Of a DNA stretch of 64,000 bases, positions 1 through 7,145 are shown in pieces; within the stretch, counting starts at the first letter, position 1, and every line of letters begins with the position of its first letter. This DNA is from Actibacterium naphthalenivorans (lineage in GTDB: Bacteria > Pseudomonadota > Alphaproteobacteria > Rhodobacterales > Rhodobacteraceae), in NCBI RefSeq assembly GCF_014196965.1, contig NZ_JACIEQ010000002.1:62001-126000 (forward strand), read 5' to 3'. Under the pieces are notes generated by a model. The model saw only the letters and a program-made list of their open reading frames with translations. It ran no database searches and had not been told where the DNA came from. Both the position numbers and the translations under genes were made by a program.

Positions 1-1
1 C

Positions 2-202
2 ACCGCCCATTGGGGCCTGCCCGACCCGGTGAAGGTCGAGGGAACGGAGGCCGAGAAATCGCTGGCCTTCGCAACGACTTATGCGCAGATGCTGCACCGG
101 ATACAGGCCTTTGTCGCGCTGTCCTTCGCCCAGCTTGACCGTCTGTCGCTGCAGGCGCGTCTGGATGATATCGGTCGCATGGATGACGCAGAACACGCGT
201 AA
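2..202 (+). CDS. arsC: Arsenate reductase, LMW-phosphatase type, C-terminal fragment
   Basis: Only the last 66 codons lie in the window; the frame is open from base 2 to a TAA stop. The fragment carries AHWGLPDP near its start and a C-terminal helix reading [14 protein letters not shown]. Both are typical of the C-terminus of low-molecular-weight-phosphatase-type arsenate reductases in proteobacterial ars operons. These cytosolic enzymes reduce arsenate to arsenite; the catalytic CX5R loop is N-terminal and outside the window. The call leans on the two arsenate genes that follow after a 41 bp gap on the same strand. A general low-molecular-weight protein tyrosine phosphatase is the main alternative. 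Confidence 0.65.
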   Translation, partial: TAHWGLPDPVKVEGTEAEKSLAFATTYAQMLHRIQAFVALSFAQLDRLSLQARLDDIGRMDDAEHA

Positions 203-243
203 ACAGGCGCGGAAGAACATCAAAAACAAGAAAGAGGACCGAG

Positions 244-1254
244 ATGGTAAATGTGGCGATCAACGGCATGGGGCGTATGGGCAAACTGGTGCTGCGCGCC
301 TTTTTCGATCAGGGGCTGCCGGGCAACATCGTGCTGCTGAACGATCTGGCGGGCGCGCCCGAGCAGCACGCGCTGCTGATGGAGTTCGATACCGTCCATG
401 GCCGCTGGCCCGCCGATATTTCCCATGACGACGACAGCCTGACGATCAACGGTACCCGCATGCGGATGACCCGCGAAAAACGGATCGAGGATCTGCCGCT
501 GGCGGAACTGGGCGTCGATATCGTGGTCGATTGCACCGGCGTGTTCAAGACCGCCGAAAAGGTCGCGCCCTATTACGCGGCGGGGGTGAAGAAGGTCATC
601 GTGTCGGCCCCGGTCAAGGACGGTGGCGCGCTGAACCTCGTCTACGGCGTGAACAGTGATCTCTATGATCCTGACAAACATGATCTTGTCACCGCGGCCT
701 CCTGCACCACCAACTGCCTGGCCCCGGTGGTGAAGGTGATCCACGAGGAACTGGGGATCGAACACGGGTCGATCACCACGATCCACGACGTGACCAATAC
801 CCAGACCATCGTCGACCGCCCGGCAAAGGACATGCGCCGCGCCCGTTCGGCACTGAATTCGCTGATCCCCACCAGCACCGGTTCGGCCACCGCGATCACG
901 CTGATCTATCCCGAACTGGCCGGGCGGCTGAACGGCCACGCCGTGCGCGTACCTTTGCTGAACGCCTCGCTCACCGATTGCGTGTTCGAGGTAAAGCGCG
1001 CGACCAGCGCCGAAGAGGTCAACGCGCTGTTCAAACGCTATGCCGAGGGGCCGCTGAAGGGGATTCTGGGTTATGAGGAACGGCCGCTTGTATCCTGCGA
1101 CTATCTGAACGATCCGCGCTCGTCGATCGTCGATGCGATGTCGACCATGGTGATCAACGGCACCCAGGTGAAGATATACGCCTGGTACGACAATGAATGG
1201 GGCTATTGCTGCCGTCTGGCCGACGTGACCCGCATGATCGCGGAGCGGATGTGA
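244..1254 (+). CDS. gap: ArsJ-associated glyceraldehyde-3-phosphate dehydrogenase
   Basis: This is a full-length type I GAPDH of 336 residues. The NAD-binding glycine motif GMGRMG is at residues 8-13, the catalytic cysteine is Cys154 in SCTTNC, and the base is His181. An AGAGGA ribosome site precedes the ATG. The stop overlaps the start of arsJ by one base (TGATG), so the two are probably translationally coupled. In the known GAPDH/ArsJ pathway the enzyme uses arsenate in place of phosphate to make 1-arseno-3-phosphoglycerate, which ArsJ exports and which then hydrolyses outside the cell. From sequence alone a glycolytic role cannot be excluded, but the position between arsC and arsJ strongly favours the arsenate role. 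Confidence 0.9.
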   Translation: MVNVAINGMGRMGKLVLRAFFDQGLPGNIVLLNDLAGAPEQHALLMEFDTVHGRWPADISHDDDSLTINGTRMRMTREKRIEDLPLAELGVDIVVDCTGVFKTAEKVAPYYAAGVKKVIVSAPVKDGGALNLVYGVNSDLYDPDKHDLVTAASCTTNCLAPVVKVIHEELGIEHGSITTIHDVTNTQTIVDRPAKDMRRARSALNSLIPTSTGSATAITLIYPELAGRLNGHAVRVPLLNASLTDCVFEVKRATSAEEVNALFKRYAEGPLKGILGYEERPLVSCDYLNDPRSSIVDAMSTMVINGTQVKIYAWYDNEWGYCCRLADVTRMIAERM

Positions 1255-2507
1255 TGCAGCTGGCGGCGAAGAAACCCGACGGGATGGCCGCCTATATGGC
1301 CGTCACGGCGGCCTACTGGGCCTTCATGCTGTCCGACGGCGCGCTGCGGATGCTGGTGCTGCTGCATTTCCATACGCTGGGGTTCTCGCCGATCCAGCTT
1401 GCCTACCTGTTCCTGCTGTATGAATTCATGGGCATGGTCACCAACCTGTCGGCGGGATGGATCGCAGCCCGCTTCGGCCTGACCTCGACGCTCTATGCCG
1501 GGCTGGCGCTGCAGATCGTGGCGCTGGTGGCGCTGGCGCAGCTCGATCCGGGCTGGGCGGTGGCCACATCGGTGATCTTCGTGATGGCGGTGCAGGGGCT
1601 GTCCGGTGTGGCCAAGGATCTGGCCAAGATGAGCTCCAAATCGGCGGTAAAGGTCCTGGCGCCCGAAGGCGACGGGGCGCTGTTCCGCTGGGTGGCGGTG
1701 CTGACCGGATCGAAGAACGCCGTCAAGGGGCTGGGCTTTCTGCTGGGCGCGGCACTGCTGGGGCTGCTGGGCTTCACTGCATCGGTCTACGCGATGGCGG
1801 GCGTGCTGGCGGTGATCCTGCTGGCGGTGGCGCTGTTCATGCCGTCGGGCCTGCCGCGCGGCAAGAAAGGCGCGAAATTCCGCGAGGTATTCTCGAAAGA
1901 TCCCAACATCAACCGGCTGTCGGCGGCGCGCATGTTCCTGTTCGGCGCGCGTGACGTGTGGTTCGTGGTCGGTATCCCGATCTATTTCTATTCGGTGCTG
2001 TCGGACGGCTCCGAGGCCGGCAACCGCGCGGCCTTCTTTCAGATCGGCACGTTCATGGCGCTGTGGATCATCGGCTATGGCGCGGTGCAGGCCTGGGCGC
2101 CGAAGCTGCTGGGCGCCAGGGACAAACCGCTGGGGGCGATCACGCGGCTGGCAACGCTGTGGGTCAGCGCGCTGACGCTGATCCCCTTCGCGCTGGCCGG
2201 GGCGGCGCTGCTTGCCGGCGGGCCGCAGGGCTGGCTGACGGCGACACTGGTGGCGGGGCTGTTGCTCTTCGGCTTCGTCTTCGCGGTCAATTCCTCGGTC
2301 CATTCCTATCTGATCCTGGCTTTCACGCAGGCAGAGCGGGTGACGATGGACGTGGGATTCTACTACATGTCCAACGCCGCCGGGCGGCTTCTGGGCACGC
2401 TGCTGTCAGGGCTCAGCTACCAGATGGGCGGGTTGCCGCTGTGCCTGGCCACTGCCGGGGTGATGGCAGGGTTCAGCTTTCTGATCATCCGGCGGCTCAG
2501 ACCATAG
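1254..2507 (+). CDS. arsJ: Organoarsenical efflux MFS transporter ArsJ
   Basis: The protein is an inner-membrane major-facilitator carrier of 417 residues with about 12 hydrophobic segments. The N-terminus (YWAFMLSDGALRMLVLLHFH) and the segment VQGLSGVAKDLAKMSSKSA are characteristic of ArsJ and unlike drug-exporting MFS proteins. The ATG overlapping the GAPDH stop was chosen; a longer reading frame from 1197 would lie inside the GAPDH gene. ArsJ exports 1-arseno-3-phosphoglycerate made by the preceding enzyme, giving arsenate resistance that does not require reduction to arsenite. It is the last gene of the operon in the window and is followed by a palindromic repeat between convergent genes. 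Confidence 0.88.
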   Translation: MQLAAKKPDGMAAYMAVTAAYWAFMLSDGALRMLVLLHFHTLGFSPIQLAYLFLLYEFMGMVTNLSAGWIAARFGLTSTLYAGLALQIVALVALAQLDPGWAVATSVIFVMAVQGLSGVAKDLAKMSSKSAVKVLAPEGDGALFRWVAVLTGSKNAVKGLGFLLGAALLGLLGFTASVYAMAGVLAVILLAVALFMPSGLPRGKKGAKFREVFSKDPNINRLSAARMFLFGARDVWFVVGIPIYFYSVLSDGSEAGNRAAFFQIGTFMALWIIGYGAVQAWAPKLLGARDKPLGAITRLATLWVSALTLIPFALAGAALLAGGPQGWLTATLVAGLLLFGFVFAVNSSVHSYLILAFTQAERVTMDVGFYYMSNAAGRLLGTLLSGLSYQMGGLPLCLATAGVMAGFSFLIIRRLRP

Positions 2508-2514
2508 CCTGCCC

Positions 2515-2548
2515 CTTTCTTCTCGGCGCAAATACTCCCGCCGGAGGC
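2515..2548 (-). repeat. Copy of the CCTCCGGCGGG-ATATTT intergenic repeat
   Basis: On the minus strand this reads GCCTCCGGCGGGAGTATTT followed by a purine-rich tail ending GAAGAAAG. The same core recurs on the plus strand at 34829-34861 and, 5' truncated, at 47451-47475. It lies just after the arsJ stop and beside the palindromic repeat at 2552-2603. Confidence 0.6.
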
Positions 2549-2551
2549 ACG

Positions 2552-2603
2552 GAAAAATCTTCCCGAAGATTTTTCACCCGAAGAAAATTCGGGAATGTTC
2601 TTC
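2552..2603. repeat. Twin 11-2-11 palindrome, copy 1 (convergent genes)
   Basis: Two adjacent hairpins each have 11 bp arms and a 2 base loop. The first, 2552-2575, has arms GAAAAATCTTC and GAAGATTTTTC and is perfect. The second, 2580-2603, has arms GAAGAAAATTC and GAATGTTCTTC with one mismatch. The pair sits between the convergent stops of arsJ and the MBL gene, where it could act as a two-way terminator. The same architecture, with nearly the same arm sequences, occurs at 29793-29846 and 43497-43549. Confidence 0.85.
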
Positions 2604-2611
2604 CGCCCGGT

Positions 2612-3583
2612 TCAGCCCCAGGTCCAGAGCGCGGGCACGAAGCGATAGGCATCGCCCATCCGCATCACGTGACCCACGCCGGGGAAGGGGAAGTGATAGC
2701 CCAGTACCGCGATCCCGTCGGTCGCGGCCATGTCCAGCAGCCGCAGTCGCGTGGCCGAGGCCATCGGCCCGTCCTGATCGAACCCGGCGAACCAGTCGGG
2801 ACGCTCCATGCTGATATAGGCATGGGTCATCGCATCCCCCAGCGCCAGCAACTGCTTGCCGTCGCTTTCGACCATGACGCTCATGTGATTGAGCGTATGA
2901 CCGGGGGTAGAGATCAGCCGCACGCCCGGCACCACTTCGTGCCCGTCCTGCGCCATGGTCCAGTCGAGCCCGTCGGCGGTCAGCGAATTCACCGCACCGA
3001 CCACGAACTGCTGCATTTCCGCCGGCACGCTGCCGGCCAGCCCATCCTGCATCCACCAGTCATACTCCCCCGCGCCGATGACATATTCGGCGTCCGGCAA
3101 GATCGGCTCGTCGAAATCGTCGCGGATGCCCCATATGTGATCGGGATGGGCGTGGGTGATGACCACATGGGTGATCGCGCCATGATCGATCCCGGCTTCG
3201 GTCAGATTGTCCAGAAGACGCCCGGCGGTGGGCAGAAACCGGTCACCCGAACCGACATCGACAAGAACGGTGGCATCGCCGGTTTCGATCACCACGTGGT
3301 TGGTGTGCGAATAGTGCCCGGTGGTCGAAAGCCTGTGCGCCTCGAGAAAGGCCAGCACCTCGGCGGGGTCGGCGTTCACGCCCAGCCCGTCGATCGTCAG
3401 GCCCAGATGGCCGTCGGACACGACCGTGATCCGGGCCGCGCCCAGATCGAACCGGAAATGCGCCGGATTTCCGCGCCCGGCCGGGCCGGAGATCTGCGCC
3501 ATCAGCGGCGCGGGCAGGGCAAGGGCGGGGGCGGCCGCGGCGGCTTTCAGCAACCCGCGGCGGGTGGTGGTCAGGCGTGTCAT
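2612..3583 (-). CDS. Tat-exported MBL-fold hydrolase, methyl-parathion-hydrolase/AHL-lactonase-like
   Basis: The 323-residue protein starts with a twin-arginine signal (TTRRGLL, Arg8-Arg9, then an alanine-rich stretch ending APLMA), so it should be exported folded to the periplasm. Metal ligands of the metallo-beta-lactamase fold are visible: HAHPDH at 144-149, His229 in TPGH, Asp250 in ALGD and His297 in GYHFPFPG. The last motif with PGVGHV and a C-terminal YRFVP resembles the methyl parathion hydrolase group, which includes some acyl-homoserine-lactone lactonases. The GGGAGG site 6 bases before the ATG fixes the start. It lies 107 bp downstream of the HTH-less LuxR homologue on the same strand. 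MBL hydrolase is secure; the substrate is unknown and lactone cleavage is inference. Confidence 0.8.
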   Translation of the reverse strand: MTRLTTTRRGLLKAAAAAPALALPAPLMAQISGPAGRGNPAHFRFDLGAARITVVSDGHLGLTIDGLGVNADPAEVLAFLEAHRLSTTGHYSHTNHVVIETGDATVLVDVGSGDRFLPTAGRLLDNLTEAGIDHGAITHVVITHAHPDHIWGIRDDFDEPILPDAEYVIGAGEYDWWMQDGLAGSVPAEMQQFVVGAVNSLTADGLDWTMAQDGHEVVPGVRLISTPGHTLNHMSVMVESDGKQLLALGDAMTHAYISMERPDWFAGFDQDGPMASATRLRLLDMAATDGIAVLGYHFPFPGVGHVMRMGDAYRFVPALWTWG

Positions 3584-3608
3584 GTCATCCTCCCGAGATA
3601 TTCAATGA

Positions 3609-3636
3609 ATTGTATCTGAACCGGGGCAAACTTCAA
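3609..3636 (-). promoter_or_regulatory. Candidate sigma-70 promoter of the MBL hydrolase gene
   Basis: On the minus strand TTGAAG (3631-3636) and TACAAT (3609-3614) are separated by 16 bases and lie about 25 bases upstream of the hydrolase ATG. If real, the hydrolase can be expressed independently of the upstream luxR-like gene. Assigned by eye only. Confidence 0.35.
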
Positions 3637-3690
3637 TCGCCTCGGCGCAGGTGACGTGCCCGGGTCCCGCTCCACGCCTGTCTCGAAGTT

Positions 3691-4170
3691 TCAGTATTCG
3701 GAAAGCTGAAGCTTGCGCATCTCATCCATCTCGGGCGTTTCGGTCCCGACGAGGCTTTCGGTCAACGTGTGAATCTTCGTTACGAGCGCCACCATTTGTG
3801 CTATTTCTTCCTGAGAGAAGGCCGGCCCGGAACGGGTAAGCCCCGCGATCGTGCGCGACGTCGCTGGGCCGATCCCAAGCGCGATGCCGTTGTGCAGGCC
3901 ATGCTTGGCGGATTCCCCCAGCACATCTCTCGGGTCGTCCCCCTCAAGCTCGGACCACGCAACCATTCCGGTATTGAGAAGGCCCCATTTCACGACAGGG
4001 TCGTAGAGCATGAGCCCATTTTCGCTGTAGTAATCGATCCACTCTTGTGCATAGGTCTGAAAGAAGAGCGATGGTCTTGTGTAACGAATATGGATTGCGA
4101 GTGCGAAGCCAGTGTCGCAGAATTCTGCCAGCTTCTTCAGAAGCCCGGCCATTTCGTCGATCCGTTCCAT
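3691..4170 (-). CDS. Autoinducer-binding LuxR homologue lacking the DNA-binding domain
   Basis: The 159-residue protein is a paralogue of the divergent LuxR next door; both share the D/N-rich stretch around WxDYYxxNGLxxxDPVxKW. Residues that contact acyl-homoserine lactones in the TraR/LuxR family are all present at the usual spacing: Trp44, Tyr48, Asp57, Pro58 and Trp72. The protein stops at KLQLSEY, where the paralogue begins its helix-turn-helix domain, so it can bind ligand but not DNA. The ATG at 4170 follows a purine-rich AAGGAAGG; a GTG at 4233 would add 21 residues. Base composition is visibly less GC-rich than the neighbours. Such truncated proteins can act as anti-activators (TrlR of Agrobacterium) or ligand sinks. 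Confidence 0.8.
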   Translation of the reverse strand: MERIDEMAGLLKKLAEFCDTGFALAIHIRYTRPSLFFQTYAQEWIDYYSENGLMLYDPVVKWGLLNTGMVAWSELEGDDPRDVLGESAKHGLHNGIALGIGPATSRTIAGLTRSGPAFSQEEIAQMVALVTKIHTLTESLVGTETPEMDEMRKLQLSEY

Positions 4171-4286
4171 CCTTGGTCTTACCTTCCTTCCCGCAATGGC
4201 TTGGGCAAGCGCTGTCACGCGTCTTGCGATCACAGTGTTCCCGGCCGTTTGAATATTAGAATGAACACAGCCATATTATCGAGTCC

Positions 4287-4898
4287 ATGAGTTTATTGAC
4301 GGATACAGCGGCCCGGATCTCCGCACTTGCGCCTGCGGGGTTCTATATCGGCCTGCGGGTGGGGTTTTCCTTTCCGGCCGAAGAGCTTAACCGCCTTCCC
4401 TCCGCCTGGGTGGATTACTATACGGCGAACGGTCTGGTGGTGCATGATCCGGTGATGAAATGGGTCTACATGAATCAGGGCGTCGCGCGCTGGAGCGATA
4501 TCGGCGAGGATGATCCGATGGGCGTGCTGGAAAGCGCGGCCGGCCTGGGGCTGCATTTCGGGGCCGTGGCAAGTGCGGTATCGCCGGAGGGGCATGGCAA
4601 GCGGAGCTACGGCAATTTCCTGCGCGCCGACCGTGAATTCACCGATGACGAGCTGGCCCAACTGGCGGATATCGTCGTCGAGCTGCATCAGGACGGCGAC
4701 CAGAAACTGGCCCTGACCGCGGCCGAGATCGAGGCGCTGCGCTTTCAGGCGCAGGGGCTGCGGCTCAAGCAGATCGCGGCCGAACTGAACATCTCGATGA
4801 GCGCGGTGAAGGCGCGTCTGGCCAATGCCAAACGCAAGCTGGGTGCGCGCACCCCGTCACAGGCGGCGTCGATTGCGCAGACACGTGGCCTGCTTTAG
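4287..4898 (+). CDS. luxR: LuxR-family quorum-sensing transcriptional regulator
   Basis: The 203-residue regulator has an N-terminal autoinducer-binding domain (about residues 5-135) and a C-terminal GerE-type helix-turn-helix (about 143-200, starting LTAAEIEAL and including IAAELNIS). Signal-contacting positions Trp41, Tyr45, Asp54, Pro55 and Trp69 are conserved with the spacing of TraR. It is slightly shorter than typical LuxR proteins (about 240). It lies 117 bp upstream of luxI on the same strand and is divergent from its HTH-less paralogue. No ribosome site is visible before the ATG, and an AT-rich TATTAT lies at 4274-4279, so a leaderless transcript is possible. It presumably activates luxI when bound to the product lactone. 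Confidence 0.9.
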   Translation: MSLLTDTAARISALAPAGFYIGLRVGFSFPAEELNRLPSAWVDYYTANGLVVHDPVMKWVYMNQGVARWSDIGEDDPMGVLESAAGLGLHFGAVASAVSPEGHGKRSYGNFLRADREFTDDELAQLADIVVELHQDGDQKLALTAAEIEALRFQAQGLRLKQIAAELNISMSAVKARLANAKRKLGARTPSQAASIAQTRGLL

Positions 4899-4937
4899 CG
4901 GCTCTTTGAGGAAAATGAAGCCTTTAGGGGTATTTCA

Positions 4938-4947
4938 AAACCGGTTT
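4938..4947. promoter_or_regulatory. Palindrome AAACCGGTTT upstream of luxI, candidate LuxR site
   Basis: A perfect 10 bp palindrome lies about 70 bp before the luxI start. A GATAAT (4965-4970) follows and could be a -10 element, placing the palindrome over the -35 zone, as expected for LuxR-type activator sites. It is shorter than the classical 18-20 bp lux box, so the assignment is tentative. Confidence 0.35.
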
Positions 4948-5015
4948 CTACAACTTTAAGATTAGATAATCACGACGTGGTGAAGCAAATTACTCCCGCA
5001 GAAAGGAGACTCACC

Positions 5016-5654
5016 ATGCACAATATCACTTTTGATTTTTCGAACCTCCACAGCCACGGGGCCGCGTTTTACGACTATCTCGCGCTTCGCAAAAAGGTCT
5101 TTGTCGACGAGTTGAAATGGGACATTCCCCATAACGACTCGGTCGAGATGGATCAGTATGACACGCCGATCGCGCAGTATTCGCTTGTCATGTATCAGGG
5201 CAAGGTCGTCGGCGGGGCGCGGGCGATGGCAACCTCGTCAACCTGGGGGGATCATACCTATATGCTGCGCGATGCGCAGTCCGGCAAGCTGCCGAAGATC
5301 CCGGCCGAACTCATGACCGAGGATATCGCCAGCCCGGCGGTGTGGGAATGTACCAGGCTGGTGATTTCGAACGATCTGACCACCCAAAAGGAGCGTTCGG
5401 AATGCCTGTCGCTGATCGTTGACGGGTTGGTGGATCTGGCGGTGGAGAATGGTGCCTCGCGGCTGATTTGCCTGTCGTCGCTGGCCCTGATGCGGGCGTT
5501 GCGCCAGATCGGCTATGATGTGACCCGGCTTGGCAAGACCTATCGCAATGCTGATGACGGGCGCACCTATGCGGTGCTCGGCATGCCGGCCACCCATTCC
5601 TATCACCACCTGCACGCGATGCAGCAGGCTGTTCCGTTCCAGCTCAGCGCCTGA
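5016..5654 (+). CDS. luxI: Acyl-homoserine-lactone synthase
   Basis: The 212-residue enzyme makes N-acyl-homoserine lactones from S-adenosylmethionine and an acyl-ACP. The conserved residues of LuxI-type synthases are present: Arg25, Phe29, Trp35, Asp46, Asp49, Arg69 in GGARA, and Glu111 and Arg114 in WECTR. The start at MHNITF is fixed by AAAGGAG at 5002-5008, 7 bases upstream; a longer frame from a GTG at 4977 lacks a ribosome site. It is directly downstream of luxR. Acyl chain length cannot be read reliably from sequence. Confidence 0.95.
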   Translation: MHNITFDFSNLHSHGAAFYDYLALRKKVFVDELKWDIPHNDSVEMDQYDTPIAQYSLVMYQGKVVGGARAMATSSTWGDHTYMLRDAQSGKLPKIPAELMTEDIASPAVWECTRLVISNDLTTQKERSECLSLIVDGLVDLAVENGASRLICLSSLALMRALRQIGYDVTRLGKTYRNADDGRTYAVLGMPATHSYHHLHAMQQAVPFQLSA

Positions 5655-5719
5655 TCGCGGACACCAAGCAGAGGGGGCCGGCCGATGCGCACTGTACCTT
5701 TGGGGGGCCGGCTCCCACT

Positions 5720-6739
5720 TCAATCATTCACAGAAGTTGCGGGCCGCCGCCATGCGGCGTCTCCCGTCAGCGCGGCGGCGCAGCCGGTCAGCGCGGCAGT
5801 GTCATCGTTGATCAGCGAGACCGCGAAATCGCCGATCTCGCCGGGGATCCGGCCTCTGGCGCGGAAGGTCTCGGCAAAGCCCAGATCGTTCAGATGCGGC
5901 GCCATGGCCCGTGCCACGCTGCCGCACAGAAAAATGCCGCCGGTGGGCAGCAGGGTGACGGCGAGATTGCGTGCGGCAACGCCAAGCAGCCGGGCGAAGA
6001 TCTCGCCGGTGGCGCGGGCGGCCGGGTTTTCGCCCCGTGCCAGCAGCGCGGTGATCGCCTCGGGCGCGGCCTGTTGCGGCGGGCCTGCGTGCCGGCTGAC
6101 CCAGCCGTAAAGGCGCGCAAGGCCACGGCCGGACAGCACATCCTCGACCTCGGCCAGCCGGGTGCCGCCGGTCACGAACCGGGCCAGCGCCAGGTCTTCT
6201 TGGGTTGCGAGGGGCAGGGCCGCGTGGCCCGCCTCGGCCGCCGTGACCCGGCAACCGGGCCCGTGGCCATGAACGGTGGCGATGTTGAACCCGGTGCCGA
6301 TACCGATGACGAGCCGGGGGCCGCCGGGCTCGGCCCGGGCTTCGGAGATGCCGGTCAGGGCGGGTTCGGCCAAGTGATCCAGCGCATGCCCCTGCGCCTG
6401 CAGGTCATTGAGCAGGGCAACGGGGCCCGCCGGCCCGGCGACGGCGCGCAGCGCGGCAAGGTCAAGCGCCCAGTCCCGGTTGGTCAGCCGCGCCGCGCCG
6501 TTGCGCACCGGGCCCGCCACCGCGGCGCAGGCCCCTGACAGCGGCGGATGGCCGGCGGCACTCAGATAAGCGTGAAGCACGGCCTGCGGATCGGGGAAGT
6601 CATCGTTGCGGAACCGGCGCAGGCTGTCGGCCAGAACAGTGCCGCCCCGGGCCAGCGCGATGCGGGTGTTGGTGCCGCCGATATCGGCGACCAGCGCCGG
6701 GGCGCCGGATACGCGCCCGGCCGGCCCCGGCCGCGGCAT
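5720..6739 (-). CDS. glk: Glucokinase
   Basis: The 339-residue protein belongs to the bacterial glucokinase family (ATP-dependent phosphorylation of glucose to glucose 6-phosphate, cytosolic). The phosphate-binding signature DIGGTNTR is at residues 19-26, with LLNDLQAQGHAL, GIGTGFN and the hexose-binding EAGHAAL block following in the usual order. The C-terminus has TGGIFLCGSVA. Its ATG shares one base with the stop of the Fe-S carrier gene upstream (TGATG), so it is probably co-transcribed with it, an unusual pairing. Glucose 6-phosphate would feed zwf/pgi, encoded 31 kb away in this window. Confidence 0.88.
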   Translation of the reverse strand: MPRPGPAGRVSGAPALVADIGGTNTRIALARGGTVLADSLRRFRNDDFPDPQAVLHAYLSAAGHPPLSGACAAVAGPVRNGAARLTNRDWALDLAALRAVAGPAGPVALLNDLQAQGHALDHLAEPALTGISEARAEPGGPRLVIGIGTGFNIATVHGHGPGCRVTAAEAGHAALPLATQEDLALARFVTGGTRLAEVEDVLSGRGLARLYGWVSRHAGPPQQAAPEAITALLARGENPAARATGEIFARLLGVAARNLAVTLLPTGGIFLCGSVARAMAPHLNDLGFAETFRARGRIPGEIGDFAVSLINDDTAALTGCAAALTGDAAWRRPATSVND

Positions 6740-7068
6740 CAGATCGAAAAGCTCGTTCCGCAGCCGCAGGCGCTGGTGGCGTTGGGGTTTTCGATCACGA
6801 AACGCGCGCCGATCAGCTCTTCGGAAAAGTCGATGGTCGCGTTGGTCAGGAACGGCAACGAGACCGTATCCACCACCACCTTCTGCCCGGCGCCTTCCAG
6901 CACCAGATCGTCGGCCGCGACGTCGTCCAGCTTTATCTCATACTGAAACCCCGAGCAGCCGCCGCCTTCGACGGCCACGCGCAGGGCCTTGCCCTGATCG
7001 CCCGCGCCGATCTCGGCCAGCCGGGCGAAGGCGCGCTCGGTCACCTTTGGGGGGAGGGTCAGTTCCAT
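6739..7068 (-). CDS. erpA: Iron-sulfur cluster insertion/A-type carrier protein
   Basis: This is a 109-residue A-type carrier of the IscA/SufA/ErpA family, which holds and hands on Fe-S clusters to apo-proteins. The three invariant cysteines are present: Cys38 in GGGCSG, and Cys101 and Cys103 in ACGCG near the C-terminus. Among the A-type carriers, ErpA fits best because in alphaproteobacteria erpA is commonly found divergent from the dNTP triphosphohydrolase gene, as here (77 bp apart). IscA and SufA cannot be fully excluded from sequence alone. Start is at the ATG giving MELTLPPKV. Confidence 0.85.
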   Translation of the reverse strand: MELTLPPKVTERAFARLAEIGAGDQGKALRVAVEGGGCSGFQYEIKLDDVAADDLVLEGAGQKVVVDTVSLPFLTNATIDFSEELIGARFVIENPNATSACGCGTSFSI

Positions 7069-7145
7069 CGTGAATATCCCGTATCAAAACCGTGACATGT
7101 GCAATATATGAACGCGGAAGAGACGCGACAAGCAAAGGCTGAAAA

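Noticed and set aside
1958-3619. Long plus-strand open frame across the end of arsJ and antisense to the MBL gene
   Set aside because: It covers arsJ out of frame and the opposite strand of a gene with clear metal-binding motifs; its own translation has no family pattern and is rich in Arg/Gly/His as expected for a GC-rich shadow.
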